From positions 248,001-312,000 of the forward strand of contig NZ_FNVO01000006.1 of assembly GCF_900108175.1 (NCBI RefSeq): a DNA stretch of 64,000 nucleotides. Direction: 5' to 3'. The notes under the pieces were generated by a model. That model was given only the letters and a program-made list of their open reading frames with translations, did no database searches and had not been told where the DNA came from. The position numbers were made by a program, and so were the translations under genes. The stretch comes from Thermomonospora echinospora (GTDB taxonomy: Bacteria; Actinomycetota; Actinomycetes; Streptosporangiales; Streptosporangiaceae). This document shows, piece after piece, positions 35,037 through 45,613 of this stretch. The stretch's first letter is position 1. Each line of letters opens with the position of its first letter.

Positions 35037-36278
35037 TCATGGACGAGGAGATGCCGTCCTGCGAAGGCGCGTCCGTCGTCCGCGATCCGTGCGCGCCGTG
35101 ACCGTTCGGCCCTCGCCTCGGACGGGCACCAGGGGGACGGCGGCCAGCGAGAACGCCACGGCGATGGCGAACGCCGCGCCGTAGCCGGGCCCGCCGACCA
35201 CCATGCCCACCAGCGGCGGGGTCGCCATCGCCAACGCGTTCTGCGCGGTGTTCTGCGTGCCCAGCGCGCGTCCGGCCCAGGCGCGTCCGGCGTACTCGGC
35301 GACGGCGGTGTACGCCAGCCCGTTGGGGCTCACGGTGATCACTCCGGCCACCAGCAGCACCGCGACGGCGACCCCGGACCCGGTCAGGGCCCCGGCCGCC
35401 AGCGCCGCCATCACCACGGCGATGGCAGCGGCGACCAGCCGGAACGGCCGCAGCCTGCTGCCCGCCCGGTCCGACCAGACCCCGGCGCCGATCCGCGCCA
35501 GCGCACCGCCCACCTGAACGGCGGCCAGCACCCGCCCGGCCGTCGCCGCGTCCCAGCCATGCTCGTCGATCAGGAAGACCAGGGCGAACGTGGCGACCGT
35601 GAACTGCGGCACGACCAGCAGCGCGCTGGCCGCGTGCAGCCGCCACAGCACCGGCGTGGCATAGGGGGATCCGGCGCCTTGCGCCGACTCCTGTGCGGTC
35701 CGTCGCGGATCCCGTACGAACAGCGCCACAGCGGCGGCCATCACCAGGCAGAAGAGCGCCGAGGCCAGCAGCGGGGCGGCCAGCCCGCCGACCGCCAGCG
35801 GCGGCAGGGCCAGCGCAGCCACGCCAATGCCGAGCGGCTGGGCGGTCTGCCGGATGCCCATCGCCAGCCCGCGCTCACGTGCGCCGAACCAGCCGAGGAT
35901 CAGCCGGCCGCTGGCCGCGTGCACCGAGGCGCCGCCCGCACCGGCGGCGACCAGGCAGGCCCCCAGCGCCAGCGGACGCCCCGCCACCGCCGCCGCGGCC
36001 AGCAGGGCCAGGCCGGCGACGCCCAGGCCGAGGGAGAGGACCAGCCGCTCCCCCCAGCGGTCGGCGGCGGCGCCCCACGCGATGAGGGCGACCATGAGCC
36101 CGGCCGTCGGGCAGGCGACCAGCATGCCCGCCTGCCCCAGAGACAGCCCGTCCGCCCGTAGCACGGGCAGCAGGTAGGGCAGCCCGAACTGGAACACGCA
36201 TCCGGCGACTATCGCCCCCAGCCCGACACCCAGCACCACCCAGCGCCGGCCGTCCGGACCACCCTCCACGTTGACCAT
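35037..36278 (-). CDS. MFS transporter
   Basis: A 413-residue major facilitator with about 12 membrane helices. The helix 2-3 loop WGAAADRWGERLVLSLG (GxxxDRxGRR-like) and the equivalent GVWSDRAGSRLRPF in the second half mark both six-helix repeats; GIRQTAQPLGIGV resembles motif C of antiporters. The substrate is unknown. The C-terminus is basic (RTDRGRRTRLRRTASPRP). The promoter is unusually AT-rich with a tight operator-like palindrome and may yield a leaderless mRNA. Confidence 0.88.
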   Translation of the reverse strand: MVNVEGGPDGRRWVVLGVGLGAIVAGCVFQFGLPYLLPVLRADGLSLGQAGMLVACPTAGLMVALIAWGAAADRWGERLVLSLGLGVAGLALLAAAAVAGRPLALGACLVAAGAGGASVHAASGRLILGWFGARERGLAMGIRQTAQPLGIGVAALALPPLAVGGLAAPLLASALFCLVMAAAVALFVRDPRRTAQESAQGAGSPYATPVLWRLHAASALLVVPQFTVATFALVFLIDEHGWDAATAGRVLAAVQVGGALARIGAGVWSDRAGSRLRPFRLVAAAIAVVMAALAAGALTGSGVAVAVLLVAGVITVSPNGLAYTAVAEYAGRAWAGRALGTQNTAQNALAMATPPLVGMVVGGPGYGAAFAIAVAFSLAAVPLVPVRGEGRTVTARTDRGRRTRLRRTASPRP

Positions 36279-36284
36279 ATATTG

Positions 36285-36314
36285 ATACTAGACGTCCACT
36301 ATGTGGATATATCA
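36285..36314 (-). promoter_or_regulatory. MFS promoter with operator-like palindrome
   Basis: TAGTAT (36290-36285) is a good -10 hexamer, 6 nt before the ATG. A weak -35, TGATAT (36314-36309), lies 18 bp upstream. Between them TCCAC-TAT-GTGGA (36295-36307) is a perfect palindrome, where a repressor would block the polymerase. No regulator gene lies beside it; 36315-36487 shows no gene. Confidence 0.5.
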
Positions 36315-36487
36315 GCAGCATGCCACCGAGTCGACCAGGGGCCTTCAGAAATCACGGGGCATGCACAAGACCGGCGGTCGGCGGTCGGCGGAGCGTACGT
36401 GCGCGGCTGAGCGCACTTTCGGGACTCATGGGCACGCACAAGGCGATGGAGAGACCGCTCGCCTCTGGACGCGCTCGACAGGCCGGG

Positions 36488-36919
36488 TCAGGACGGGGGG
36501 ACGTAGCGCTTGATGAAGTCCCGTTCGTACGGGGTGAAACGGCGCAGGCTGTTGCGCTCCACGTCGAAGGCCACCAGCGTCGAGGTGGCGGTCGCGAAGA
36601 CCTGCTCGTCGTCGCGGACCTCATAGGCCAGCTTGAACGAGGCAGCGCGGGCCTCGGTCACCCACGTCTCCACTCGGATCGGGTAGACGGTGGGCAGCAG
36701 CGGACGACGGTAGTCGATCTCATGCCGGGCGATCACCATGCCGCGCACCGGCTCCTCGCCCTTGCGGACCGGGTCGCCATGGAACATCTCCAGGCGGGCG
36801 TCCTCCAGGTAGCCGAGGAACTTGACGTTGTTCACGTGGCCCTGCGAGTCGATGTCACCGAACCGGATGTTGAACTCGTAGACATGCCGGTACTCGGCGG
36901 GAGGCGTGTCGGTATCCAT
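36488..36919 (-). CDS. Acyl-CoA thioesterase (4HBT/hot-dog family)
   Basis: A 143-residue hot-dog protein with FNIRFGDIDSQGHVNNVKFL, the FGDxDxxGHVNN signature of 4-hydroxybenzoyl-CoA-thioesterase-like enzymes, then MVIARHEIDYRRPLLP and VRDDEQVFATATSTLVAFD. It hydrolyses acyl-CoA thioesters of unknown chain. ATG 36919 has GAGG just upstream; the frame is open to 36964. Confidence 0.88.
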   Translation of the reverse strand: MDTDTPPAEYRHVYEFNIRFGDIDSQGHVNNVKFLGYLEDARLEMFHGDPVRKGEEPVRGMVIARHEIDYRRPLLPTVYPIRVETWVTEARAASFKLAYEVRDDEQVFATATSTLVAFDVERNSLRRFTPYERDFIKRYVPPS

Positions 36920-37348
36920 GTCCTCGCCTGGGGTCTGGGGTCTCGCCCGGGAACGGGCTGCCACTCATGAATCAGGCCGATCGTAGCGACAGCCCGTCCC
37001 GCTCTCCCAGCCCGCCGGATTGTGGGATTGGCCTCTCTGAGGTCATGGAGACCAGCGCGACGGCTCCGGCGCAGGCGACGGACAACCCACAACGCAGCCC
37101 CATCTCACCACCGCAAGAGCCCGGCGGCCGACCATGCCCACTGCCGATATCCACCTGGACGACCAGAACATGCGGAAGGTGCCGACGCCCGCCGGGCGCT
37201 GGATGCCACCAGCGTCCATACGGACAAGCAGAACCCGCCACGGCGGGAAGAGGCCGGTTACGGCGGATGCCGGACCGGCCCCTCGCTATGTCGGCCCGTC
37301 GTGGCAGGCATGCGGCGTTCTGGAGATCCGCCCGCGCGCACACGGGGT
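36920..37348. other. Intergenic region without a recognisable gene
   Basis: About 430 bp between the thioesterase start and the ettA terminator. Open frames exist in several phases but none has family motifs or a good ribosome site. I see no RNA gene or repeat. Confidence 0.4.
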
Positions 37349-37382
37349 CCGTACCGCCGTGGTGTGGGCCACGGCGGTACGG
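37349..37382 (-). terminator. ettA terminator hairpin
   Basis: Perfect 14-bp arms CCGTACCGCCGTGG (37349-37362) and complement (37369-37382) with loop TGTGGG, starting 8 nt after the ettA stop codon on the minus strand. Confidence 0.75.
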
Positions 37383-37390
37383 AACGCGGG

Positions 37391-39055
<1,665 letters not shown>

Positions 39056-39257
39056 GCTTTAAAGCCTATGGGGTGGCGGCCACCACTCGTTGCACGTCCG
39101 CCCACCCCTCCCGCCCCTTTCCACACCACCGCCCCAACCGCCCCGCCGGCGAAGCCCACCCCTCCTTGGCGCGTCCACGCCGCCGACCCGGCCAGGGCCG
39201 GCCGCCTCGACGGGGCTTGCCTCTCCCCGGTGCGCGCGTGCCGTCGGTCCGGGCGGG

Positions 39258-40538
39258 TCAGACGCCCGGGGCGCGGGGGTCGTCGAGGGCGGGCAGGCAG
39301 ACGCGGTCGCGGCCGGACTGCTTGGCCCGGTACAGGGCGAGGTCGGCAGCGGTCAGCAGCTCGATCAGGTCCTGGCCGTGGGTGCGCAGCAGCGACACGC
39401 CCACCGAGATGGTGACGCCGACCGTGCCCTCCTCGGCCGGGACCGTCAGGCGGCGCACCCGGCCACGCAGGCGCTCGGCCACCCGGCACGCCTCCACCGT
39501 GTCGGCGCCCGGCAGCAGGACCACGAACTCCTCTCCCCCGAACCGGCCGACCACGTCGTAGTCGCGCAGCTGGCTGCACAACGTGGTGGCGACCCCGACG
39601 AGGACCTGATCGCCGATCAGGTGGCCGTGGGTGTCGTTGACCCTCTTGAAGTGGTCGATGTCGATGAGCAGCAGGGCGAGCGGCTCGTTGGTGCGGTCGG
39701 CGCGCGACAGCTCGGTGTCGGCCTCGCGCTGCCAGGCGGCGGCGTTGAGCAGGCCCGTCTTGGCGTCGGTCCGGGCGGCGGCCTGCAACTGCTGGTGCAT
39801 CAGGCTGCGCTGGAGCAGCACGACCGGCGGCAGGGCCAGGACCAGCAGCGCCAGCGACAGCGCGCTGATGATGGCCACGATGAGCCCCACGCACAGCTCG
39901 ACGACGTCCAGCAGCAGGCTCTCGCGCGTCCACAGCACGTCCCGCCACCGGCTCTCGGGGTCGGCGGCGTGCGCCGCGATCGCCACCAGGGCGGTGTTGA
40001 CCACGGTGAACAGGGCCGCACAGCCCACCGCGACGAGCACTCCCGGGTGGACGTCGATCACCCAGGCCGGGGAGCCCTGCAGCGGCTCGGGCACCGTCCG
40101 GTGAAAGGCGGTGGACGCGCACGCCCCGGCCAGGCCGAGCGCGGAGGCGACCAGCACCCGCCGGTACAGCAGGGTGCGCCGTACCCGGAGCTGCAGCAGC
40201 GCCTGTATCGGTATCGGCGCCAGCAGCGCGTAGACCGGCGGCAGCAGCAGCGCCACCGGCAGCCACCAGGCCGACAGCAGGTCCCGGGCGACCCCGGCGG
40301 GCATGCCCAGCCGCCGGGAGACCTCGATGCACACCGCCCCGCAGGCCAGCAGCGCGGCGAAGGTGCGCAGGTCCTCAGCCCGGACGGGGGTCCGGACGAT
40401 GCCGTCGGCCGCCAGCGCCAGGTAGAGCCCGGCGACCGCGACCACGTAGAGCGCCAGCAGCGAAGGCCGCGCGAGCCGGCGGCCGAACCAGCCCGCCAGC
40501 TCCCCTCGGTCCTCCGCCGACGACTGCACTGCCGTCAT
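39258..40538 (-). CDS. Membrane-bound diguanylate cyclase (GGDEF)
   Basis: A 426-residue protein with about seven N-terminal membrane helices (residues 20-225) and a C-terminal GGDEF domain (about 255-415). DHFKRVNDTHGHLIGDQVL and RFGGEEFVVLLPG show an active GGEEF signature, and RDYD five residues upstream is the inhibitory I-site. It would make cyclic di-GMP from GTP with product inhibition. No EAL domain is fused. Start ATG 40538; the frame is open to 40550. Confidence 0.92.
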   Translation of the reverse strand: MTAVQSSAEDRGELAGWFGRRLARPSLLALYVVAVAGLYLALAADGIVRTPVRAEDLRTFAALLACGAVCIEVSRRLGMPAGVARDLLSAWWLPVALLLPPVYALLAPIPIQALLQLRVRRTLLYRRVLVASALGLAGACASTAFHRTVPEPLQGSPAWVIDVHPGVLVAVGCAALFTVVNTALVAIAAHAADPESRWRDVLWTRESLLLDVVELCVGLIVAIISALSLALLVLALPPVVLLQRSLMHQQLQAAARTDAKTGLLNAAAWQREADTELSRADRTNEPLALLLIDIDHFKRVNDTHGHLIGDQVLVGVATTLCSQLRDYDVVGRFGGEEFVVLLPGADTVEACRVAERLRGRVRRLTVPAEEGTVGVTISVGVSLLRTHGQDLIELLTAADLALYRAKQSGRDRVCLPALDDPRAPGV

Positions 40539-40862
40539 CCTTCCCCCCAATCCTCACGTTGTGTAACACGATAGTTGCAACGTGTGCGACGTGGGTCTGG
40601 AATCAAGACGTTCGTCAACACTTCACGATCATCGCCCCGCACATCACCTTTCCCAGCATGAGAATCCTCCTCCTCCGCCTCCCGCCCCGGCGGCCCTTTG
40701 ACGCCTCCCGTCAGATGCCCCCGCGGAGCCCTCCGCAGCGGGACCGACCGCAAGAGGCCACCCGGACACAGGACGGCGGATCTCCTCGGCCAGGCCCGCA
40801 TGCCACGCGCCCCCGGCGCAGGTGAGCAGGCCGGTGCGGATGGCGTCGGTGGCGGTGCCCTT
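40539..40862. other. Intergenic region between diguanylate cyclase and ssb
   Basis: No gene is evident. A small inverted repeat ACACG/CGTGT (40566-40570 and 40581-40585) about 30-45 bp before the cyclase gene lies in its promoter region, but no clear hexamers stand out. Confidence 0.4.
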
Positions 40863-40896
40863 GAGGGGCCGCCCGGGTGCAGGTGGGCGGCCCCTC
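40863..40896 (-). terminator. ssb terminator hairpin
   Basis: GAGGGGCCGCCC (40863-40874) and GGGCGGCCCCTC (40885-40896), perfect 12-bp arms with a 10-nt loop, begin 11 nt after the ssb stop. Confidence 0.7.
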
Positions 40897-40907
40897 GTGG
40901 GCGGGGG

Positions 40908-41522
40908 TCAGGCGGCCTGGGTGCGGAGTTCGAACAGGTCGTGGTCGTCGGTGTCCGTGGCGGTCGCGCGGGGGTCCGCGGGCTCGCCGAAGAGGTCGGC
41001 GTCCTCGTTGCGGAGGGTGTCGGTCGGCTCGGTGGCCTGGGGGTTCTCGGTGTCGGTGGCCGAGTCACGGGTGGTCTCGCCATCGGTGGGGCTCTCGGCC
41101 AGGGACCACTGGTCGGTGAGCTCCCTGGCCTCCCGGCGGTCCTCCTCCGTCATGGTGCCGCGCTGGACGCGGCGGAACTGGGCGCTGCCCCGGCTGAGGT
41201 CGTGGCCGACGGTGGTGGCCTCGATCTCGGCGGAGAAGCGCAGCCGGCCGTCCTTGACGTACTCGCGGATGCGCAGCCGGCCGGACACCACGACGGGCTC
41301 GCCGCGCTTCATGTCGCTGGCGTTGACATTCTCAGCCAGGGAGCGCCAGCAGTTGACGGTCAGGAACATCGGCTCCAAGTCCTGCCACTGGCCGCTCTGC
41401 CGGTCGTAGCGGCGCGGGGTGCAGCCGACTCTCAGGGCCAGGAAGGGAGTGCCGTTGGCCGTCATCGTGAAGAAGGGGTCCTGGGCGAGCCAGCCGATGA
41501 CGGTGACCTGTGCTTCGTTCAT
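40908..41522 (-). CDS. ssb: Single-stranded DNA-binding protein
   Basis: A 204-residue OB-fold protein starting MNEAQVTVIGWLAQDPFFTM, with FLTVNCWRSLAENV and KRGEPVVVSGRLRIREY, the SSB core. The C-terminal half is an acidic Thr/Asp tail ending DDHDLFELRTQAA, without the canonical DDDIPF tip, so it looks like an accessory SSB (SsbB-like) and not the replicative one. GGAGG lies 6 nt before ATG 41522. It follows two dynamin-like GTPase genes on the same strand. Confidence 0.9.
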   Translation of the reverse strand: MNEAQVTVIGWLAQDPFFTMTANGTPFLALRVGCTPRRYDRQSGQWQDLEPMFLTVNCWRSLAENVNASDMKRGEPVVVSGRLRIREYVKDGRLRFSAEIEATTVGHDLSRGSAQFRRVQRGTMTEEDRREARELTDQWSLAESPTDGETTRDSATDTENPQATEPTDTLRNEDADLFGEPADPRATATDTDDHDLFELRTQAA

Positions 41523-41655
41523 GGGGGTCCTCCACTTCGCGGTCGGTGCGCGGTGTCGGACGCCGCGCACTGACCACGGTGGCGGACCGGCCAAGGCCCG
41601 AGAAGCCTCCGGCGGAACTGTGGACAACCGGCCGGAACGGCGGCCCGGATCAGCC

Positions 41656-41706
41656 CCGGAAGAGCCCGGCAGGCGGTTCAGCTTCCGGAAGAGCCCAGCA
41701 GACGGT
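41656..41706. repeat. 29-bp tandem duplication across a GTPase stop codon
   Basis: CCGGAAGAGCCCRGCAGRCGGT occurs at 41656-41677 and 41685-41706 with two mismatches. The second copy encodes the C-terminus of the GTPase gene, the first lies just past its stop. Confidence 0.7.
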
Positions 41707-43384
41707 CGGCCTCGGCCTGGAAGCGGGCATAGGCCCGCAACTCGTCCGCGACCGGGTAGAGGACCTTCTGCTCGGCGACCTCGGCGATGCGCTCGCGCAT
41801 GTGCAGTTCCATCCGCTCGCCGTGCCTGGCCGAGGACAGGGCGATCACGTTGCGGCAGGCCGACGAGGTGAGCGCTCCCATGCCCAGCACGCAGGCCAGC
41901 AGGACGGTGACGTACGGGATCAGCCCGGGGTTGCCGACCAGGTCCGGCGGCTGCTCGCTGATGCCGAGGACTCCGTAGGCGACCAGCAGGGCGATCCAGA
42001 TCAGGGCCAGGGCGGCGATCAGGACCAGGAAGTACTGCCAGGTCTTGACCAGCCACCACCAGCGCGGCACCTGGTTGAAGGCCGGCAGCGTGTCCTTGAG
42101 GGAGTCGCCGAGGGCCTCGGGCAGCTCGGCGGCGTGCGAGCGGCCGGCGGCGCGGACCGAGCGGGCCCACGCCGGCGGCAGGCCGGTGACGACGTCGTCG
42201 GCGATGCCCTGCAGGGCGTTGTCCACGTCCCCCTGCTGGGCGCCGACCGGGCCGGTGAACGCGCCGCGCAGCTCATCGCGCAGCTCGGTCAGCCGCATCT
42301 TGCGCAGCGGGTCGCTGCGCAGCCGGGCGGCCAGCTTGGCCACCGGCCAGCCCACGTAGTCCACGGCGCGCAGCTCATAGGCGCTCTCCATGGCCTCGGC
42401 GACCGCCGGGACGCCCGCCGCGTCGGTGAGCGCGTCGGCCAGCTCCGCGGCGCGGCGCTCGTCGATCATGGACGGCGGCTCGGTGACGGCCCGCTGGTCG
42501 GCGAACCGCGCCACCAGCCGGTCGATGTCGACGGCCAGCCGCTGGGCGCGGGCGCGGCGGGCCGCGACGGTGTCGGCCAGCACCTCACGGAACCCGGCGA
42601 CGCCGCCCTCGGCCACCGTGGAGGTGGTCACGATGCGCGGATCGGCCAGCCCCTCGGCCTCCAGCAGGCGGCGCAGGTCCGACACGCACTCGTCGATCTC
42701 CTCCTCCTGCAGCCGGTCGACCTGGTTGAGGACGATGAGGGTGACCCCGGCGTGCCGGGCGAAGGGAACGATGTAGTTGCGGTGCAGCGCGGCGTCGGCG
42801 TACTTCTGCGGGTCCACCACCCACACCAGCAGGTCGGCGACGCCGACGAACCGGTCGACCTCGGCGCGGTGCATCTCGGCGATGGAGTCGTGGTCGGGCA
42901 GGTCGATCAGGACCAGGCCCTGCAGCGACCCGGACTCGGCCCCGTTCCGGCCGCCCTCGGGCTCCAGCGCGCTGGCCCGGGCGTAGCGGTGCCGCTTGTC
43001 GACCTGCAGCCAGTCCAGCAGCGGCCCGGCGCCGTCCAGCCCCCACACGCAGGCGTGCGCCTTGGACGTCATGGGGCGGCGCATCCCGGTCGGCGACAGG
43101 TCCAGCCCGCAGACGGCGTTGAACAGGGAGGACTTGCCGCTGCCGGTGCCGCCGGCGAGGGTGACGACGGTGTGGTCGCCCGACAGCCGCAGCCGTTCCC
43201 CGGCACGGGTGAGCAGCGCGGTGGTGTCGGCCAGCAGGTCCGGGTCGATCCGTCCGGTGCCCAGGTCGACCAGCCGCTGCAGACCGTCGATCCTGGCCGC
43301 CAGGCCCGGGCCGGCGGGCTCGTCCGCGTTCCCGGCGGCCGGCTGCGGGGGGACCGCCGAGGTGGTCGTCGTCATCTGGTTCAA
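41678..43384 (-). CDS. Dynamin-like GTPase, membrane-associated (second of pair)
   Basis: A 568-residue GTPase: P-loop GGTGSGKSSLFNAV (78-91), G3 DLPDHDS, G4 NQVDR. Two hydrophobic segments near 435-460 and 475-500 (YFLVLIAALALIWIALLVAY, then PYVTVLLACVLGMGA) would anchor it in membrane. It resembles the paired dynamin-like proteins of actinomycetes, some of which act in sporulation septa or membrane repair. TTG 43384 has GAGG 7 nt upstream, better placed than ATG 43375. Confidence 0.85.
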   Translation of the reverse strand: MNQMTTTTSAVPPQPAAGNADEPAGPGLAARIDGLQRLVDLGTGRIDPDLLADTTALLTRAGERLRLSGDHTVVTLAGGTGSGKSSLFNAVCGLDLSPTGMRRPMTSKAHACVWGLDGAGPLLDWLQVDKRHRYARASALEPEGGRNGAESGSLQGLVLIDLPDHDSIAEMHRAEVDRFVGVADLLVWVVDPQKYADAALHRNYIVPFARHAGVTLIVLNQVDRLQEEEIDECVSDLRRLLEAEGLADPRIVTTSTVAEGGVAGFREVLADTVAARRARAQRLAVDIDRLVARFADQRAVTEPPSMIDERRAAELADALTDAAGVPAVAEAMESAYELRAVDYVGWPVAKLAARLRSDPLRKMRLTELRDELRGAFTGPVGAQQGDVDNALQGIADDVVTGLPPAWARSVRAAGRSHAAELPEALGDSLKDTLPAFNQVPRWWWLVKTWQYFLVLIAALALIWIALLVAYGVLGISEQPPDLVGNPGLIPYVTVLLACVLGMGALTSSACRNVIALSSARHGERMELHMRERIAEVAEQKVLYPVADELRAYARFQAEADRLLGSSGS

Positions 43385-43388
43385 GTGC

Positions 43389-43491
43389 CGACCTCTAGGT
43401 TGTCCGGGGGTGTTCCGACGGGTCCGCCGGGCGGCGACCGCAGGTGGGCGCGCGACCGGCGGCCGCCGTCATCGAGCGACCTCTAGGTTGT
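43389..43491. repeat. 15-bp direct repeat flanking the gap between GTPase genes
   Basis: CGACCTCTAGGTTGT occurs at 43389-43403 and 43477-43491. The right copy codes for the last residues (NLEV) of the first GTPase; the left copy lies just before the second GTPase and supplies its GAGG ribosome site. Confidence 0.75.
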
Positions 43492-45613
43492 AGGTGGCCT
43501 GGTAGAGCTGGACGGCGGCGGTCTCGTCGGGGATCCCGGCGGCGTCCAGCGCCTGACCGTAGCGGATGGCCTCCTCGTCGAACAGCATCCCGATGCGGCT
43601 ACGCAGGTCGGCGCGGGCCTTGGCGCCCATGCCGCGCAGCGACTCGGCGCCGAACAGCGCCTTGAGCAGCCGCTGCGGCACCGCGCTGGTGCCCCCCTCG
43701 ACCGTCACGTCGGTGGTCCCGTAGCCCAGCAGCCCGATCATCAGGACCAGGGACAGCGCCTCCTCGTCGAAGGTGACCAGCTTGGCCACCGACCGCTTGG
43801 TGACGCCCTCCGTGCGGATCAGCTCCAGGACGTGGTCCTGCCAGGAGCTGACCGCCCGGGTGACCCGCCGCGGCAGCTCCGGGGAGACCCCGGACAGGGC
43901 GCCGGCCGGGCCGGCCAGGATCTGCCCGCCGGCCGGGTGGGCGCGCCAGCGGGCCAGCACCTCCTCGGCGGCGTGCTCGGCGGAGGCCAGGATCAGCGAC
44001 TCCAGCCCGGCGCGCAGCGCGCCCTTGAGGGCGCGCAGCCGGGCCGGGGCGCGGCGGCGCTTGCTGCTGCGATGGCCGGAACGGCCGCGCTGGACGCGCA
44101 GCGAGCGCAGCAGGTCGCCGGTGCCGGCGAAGTCCTGCCAGCGGGCCAGCACCTCGCCGCGCAGCAGCGAGCCGTTGCGGGTGGCCTCGTCCAGCTCGGC
44201 CATCGCGGTGGCGTAGGCGGCCTCGACCTCCTCGCGCAGCACGGTACGCACCTCGACCTGGGCCTCGACCTGCTTGGCCAGCTCGGGAACGCGGACCCGG
44301 AAGCTGTCCAGGACGCCGCCGAAGGTGTCGCGGATGACCTTGGAGCGGCGCTCGATGTTCTCCGACAGCTCCAGCAGCCAGGACCGGATGTCCTCGACGG
44401 CCTCCTCGGGCAGCCGGCTGTTCTCGATCCGGGTCTCGGGGATGGTGAACCGGCGGGCCTCCCCGACGCCCTGCTGCTCCAGCATCTCGCCGAAGTGGTC
44501 GACGACCTCCGAGCCGGCGCCCTGGGGGACGCGCGAGAGCACCACGCCGATGGTGGCGCCCTGCTCGCGGGCGCGCTGGAGCATCTGCCACACCTGGGCG
44601 TCGGCGTACCGGGCGGCGGTGGTGACGCACAACCACAGGTCGGCGGCGGACATCAGCTTGGTGGCGAACTCGTAGTGGTCCTCGAAGACCGAGTCGAAGT
44701 CGGGGCTGTCCAGCAGTGCCAGGCCCTCGGGGAGTTGGTCGCTGCTGATGATGACCAGCTGGTCACCGGCGATGGCGTCCGGGGCGGGACCGGGCACCCG
44801 GCCCATGTCGGGCAGCAGCGGCCCCTTGAGGAACCACTCGGCGTGGTCGGGGTGGCAGACCAGGATCGGGCTGCTGGTGGTGGGCCGCAGCACGCCGGTC
44901 GCGCTGACCCGGGACCCCACCAACGTGTTGACCAGGGTGGACTTGCCGGCCCCGGTGGAGCCGCCGAGCACCACCAGCATCGGGGCGCTCTTGCCGCGGA
45001 TGCGGGGCAGCACGTAGTCGTCGAGCTGGCTCTTGATCTCCAGCTGGGCCGCCCGGGCGTCCTCGACCCCGGGCATGTCCAGTACGAACCGCACCTCGCT
45101 GACCTGGTCGCGCAGCTCGGTCAGTACCCGCGCCAGATCGACCTCCCGAGTGGGATCGGGAGCGACGCTCACCAGCCGCCCGCCCGCGCCACCGGACGCG
45201 CCCGCGCCGCGGCCGGTCCGCTCCGCGCCACCGGACGTCCCGGACGAGACCGGCGACCCACTCCGCTCGTCCCGCCCATCGGCCCCTGACGCACCGCCCG
45301 AACCGCCGGACACGCCGCTCGAATCACCGGATGTGCCTCCCGGGCCGTCGGACGCGCCGCTCGGACCGCCGGACGCCGTGGAGCCGGAAGATCCGGCGGC
45401 CCCGGAGGCCGACTCGTCCCGTTCGTCGGTCCCGGAGGACCCGGCGGCGCGCTCGTCACGTTCAGCGGCCCCGGAGGGCCGGGCGGCGCGCTCGTCGCGG
45501 TCGGCGGGCACGGAGGACCCGGCGGCCGGGGCCGGCTCGGTGGCGGCGGGGTCGGCCGGGCCCTCGGGGTGGCGGCCGTCGTGCACCGCGCTCTGGTCTG
45601 CTGGGGGTGTCAC
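43469..45613 (-). CDS. Dynamin-like GTPase with low-complexity N-terminus (first of pair)
   Basis: A 714-residue protein. Residues 1-146 are a Gly/Ser/Ala/Asp-rich, repeat-like and probably disordered region. A dynamin-type GTPase follows with P-loop GGSTGAGKSTLVN (217-229), LLDSPDFDSVF (G3) and helical stalk segments; no clear membrane helix. It likely works with the GTPase encoded 84 bp downstream. Its ATG overlaps the cobA/cysG stop by 4 bp (45610-45613), tying its translation to the cobalamin operon. A start nearer residue 146 cannot be excluded. Confidence 0.82.
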   Translation of the reverse strand: MTPPADQSAVHDGRHPEGPADPAATEPAPAAGSSVPADRDERAARPSGAAERDERAAGSSGTDERDESASGAAGSSGSTASGGPSGASDGPGGTSGDSSGVSGGSGGASGADGRDERSGSPVSSGTSGGAERTGRGAGASGGAGGRLVSVAPDPTREVDLARVLTELRDQVSEVRFVLDMPGVEDARAAQLEIKSQLDDYVLPRIRGKSAPMLVVLGGSTGAGKSTLVNTLVGSRVSATGVLRPTTSSPILVCHPDHAEWFLKGPLLPDMGRVPGPAPDAIAGDQLVIISSDQLPEGLALLDSPDFDSVFEDHYEFATKLMSAADLWLCVTTAARYADAQVWQMLQRAREQGATIGVVLSRVPQGAGSEVVDHFGEMLEQQGVGEARRFTIPETRIENSRLPEEAVEDIRSWLLELSENIERRSKVIRDTFGGVLDSFRVRVPELAKQVEAQVEVRTVLREEVEAAYATAMAELDEATRNGSLLRGEVLARWQDFAGTGDLLRSLRVQRGRSGHRSSKRRRAPARLRALKGALRAGLESLILASAEHAAEEVLARWRAHPAGGQILAGPAGALSGVSPELPRRVTRAVSSWQDHVLELIRTEGVTKRSVAKLVTFDEEALSLVLMIGLLGYGTTDVTVEGGTSAVPQRLLKALFGAESLRGMGAKARADLRSRIGMLFDEEAIRYGQALDAAGIPDETAAVQLYQATYNLEVAR

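Noticed and set aside
43832-45289. A 485-codon plus-strand frame opposite the first GTPase
   Set aside because: It is a shadow of the GTPase coding strand; the GTPase shows P-loop and G3 motifs.
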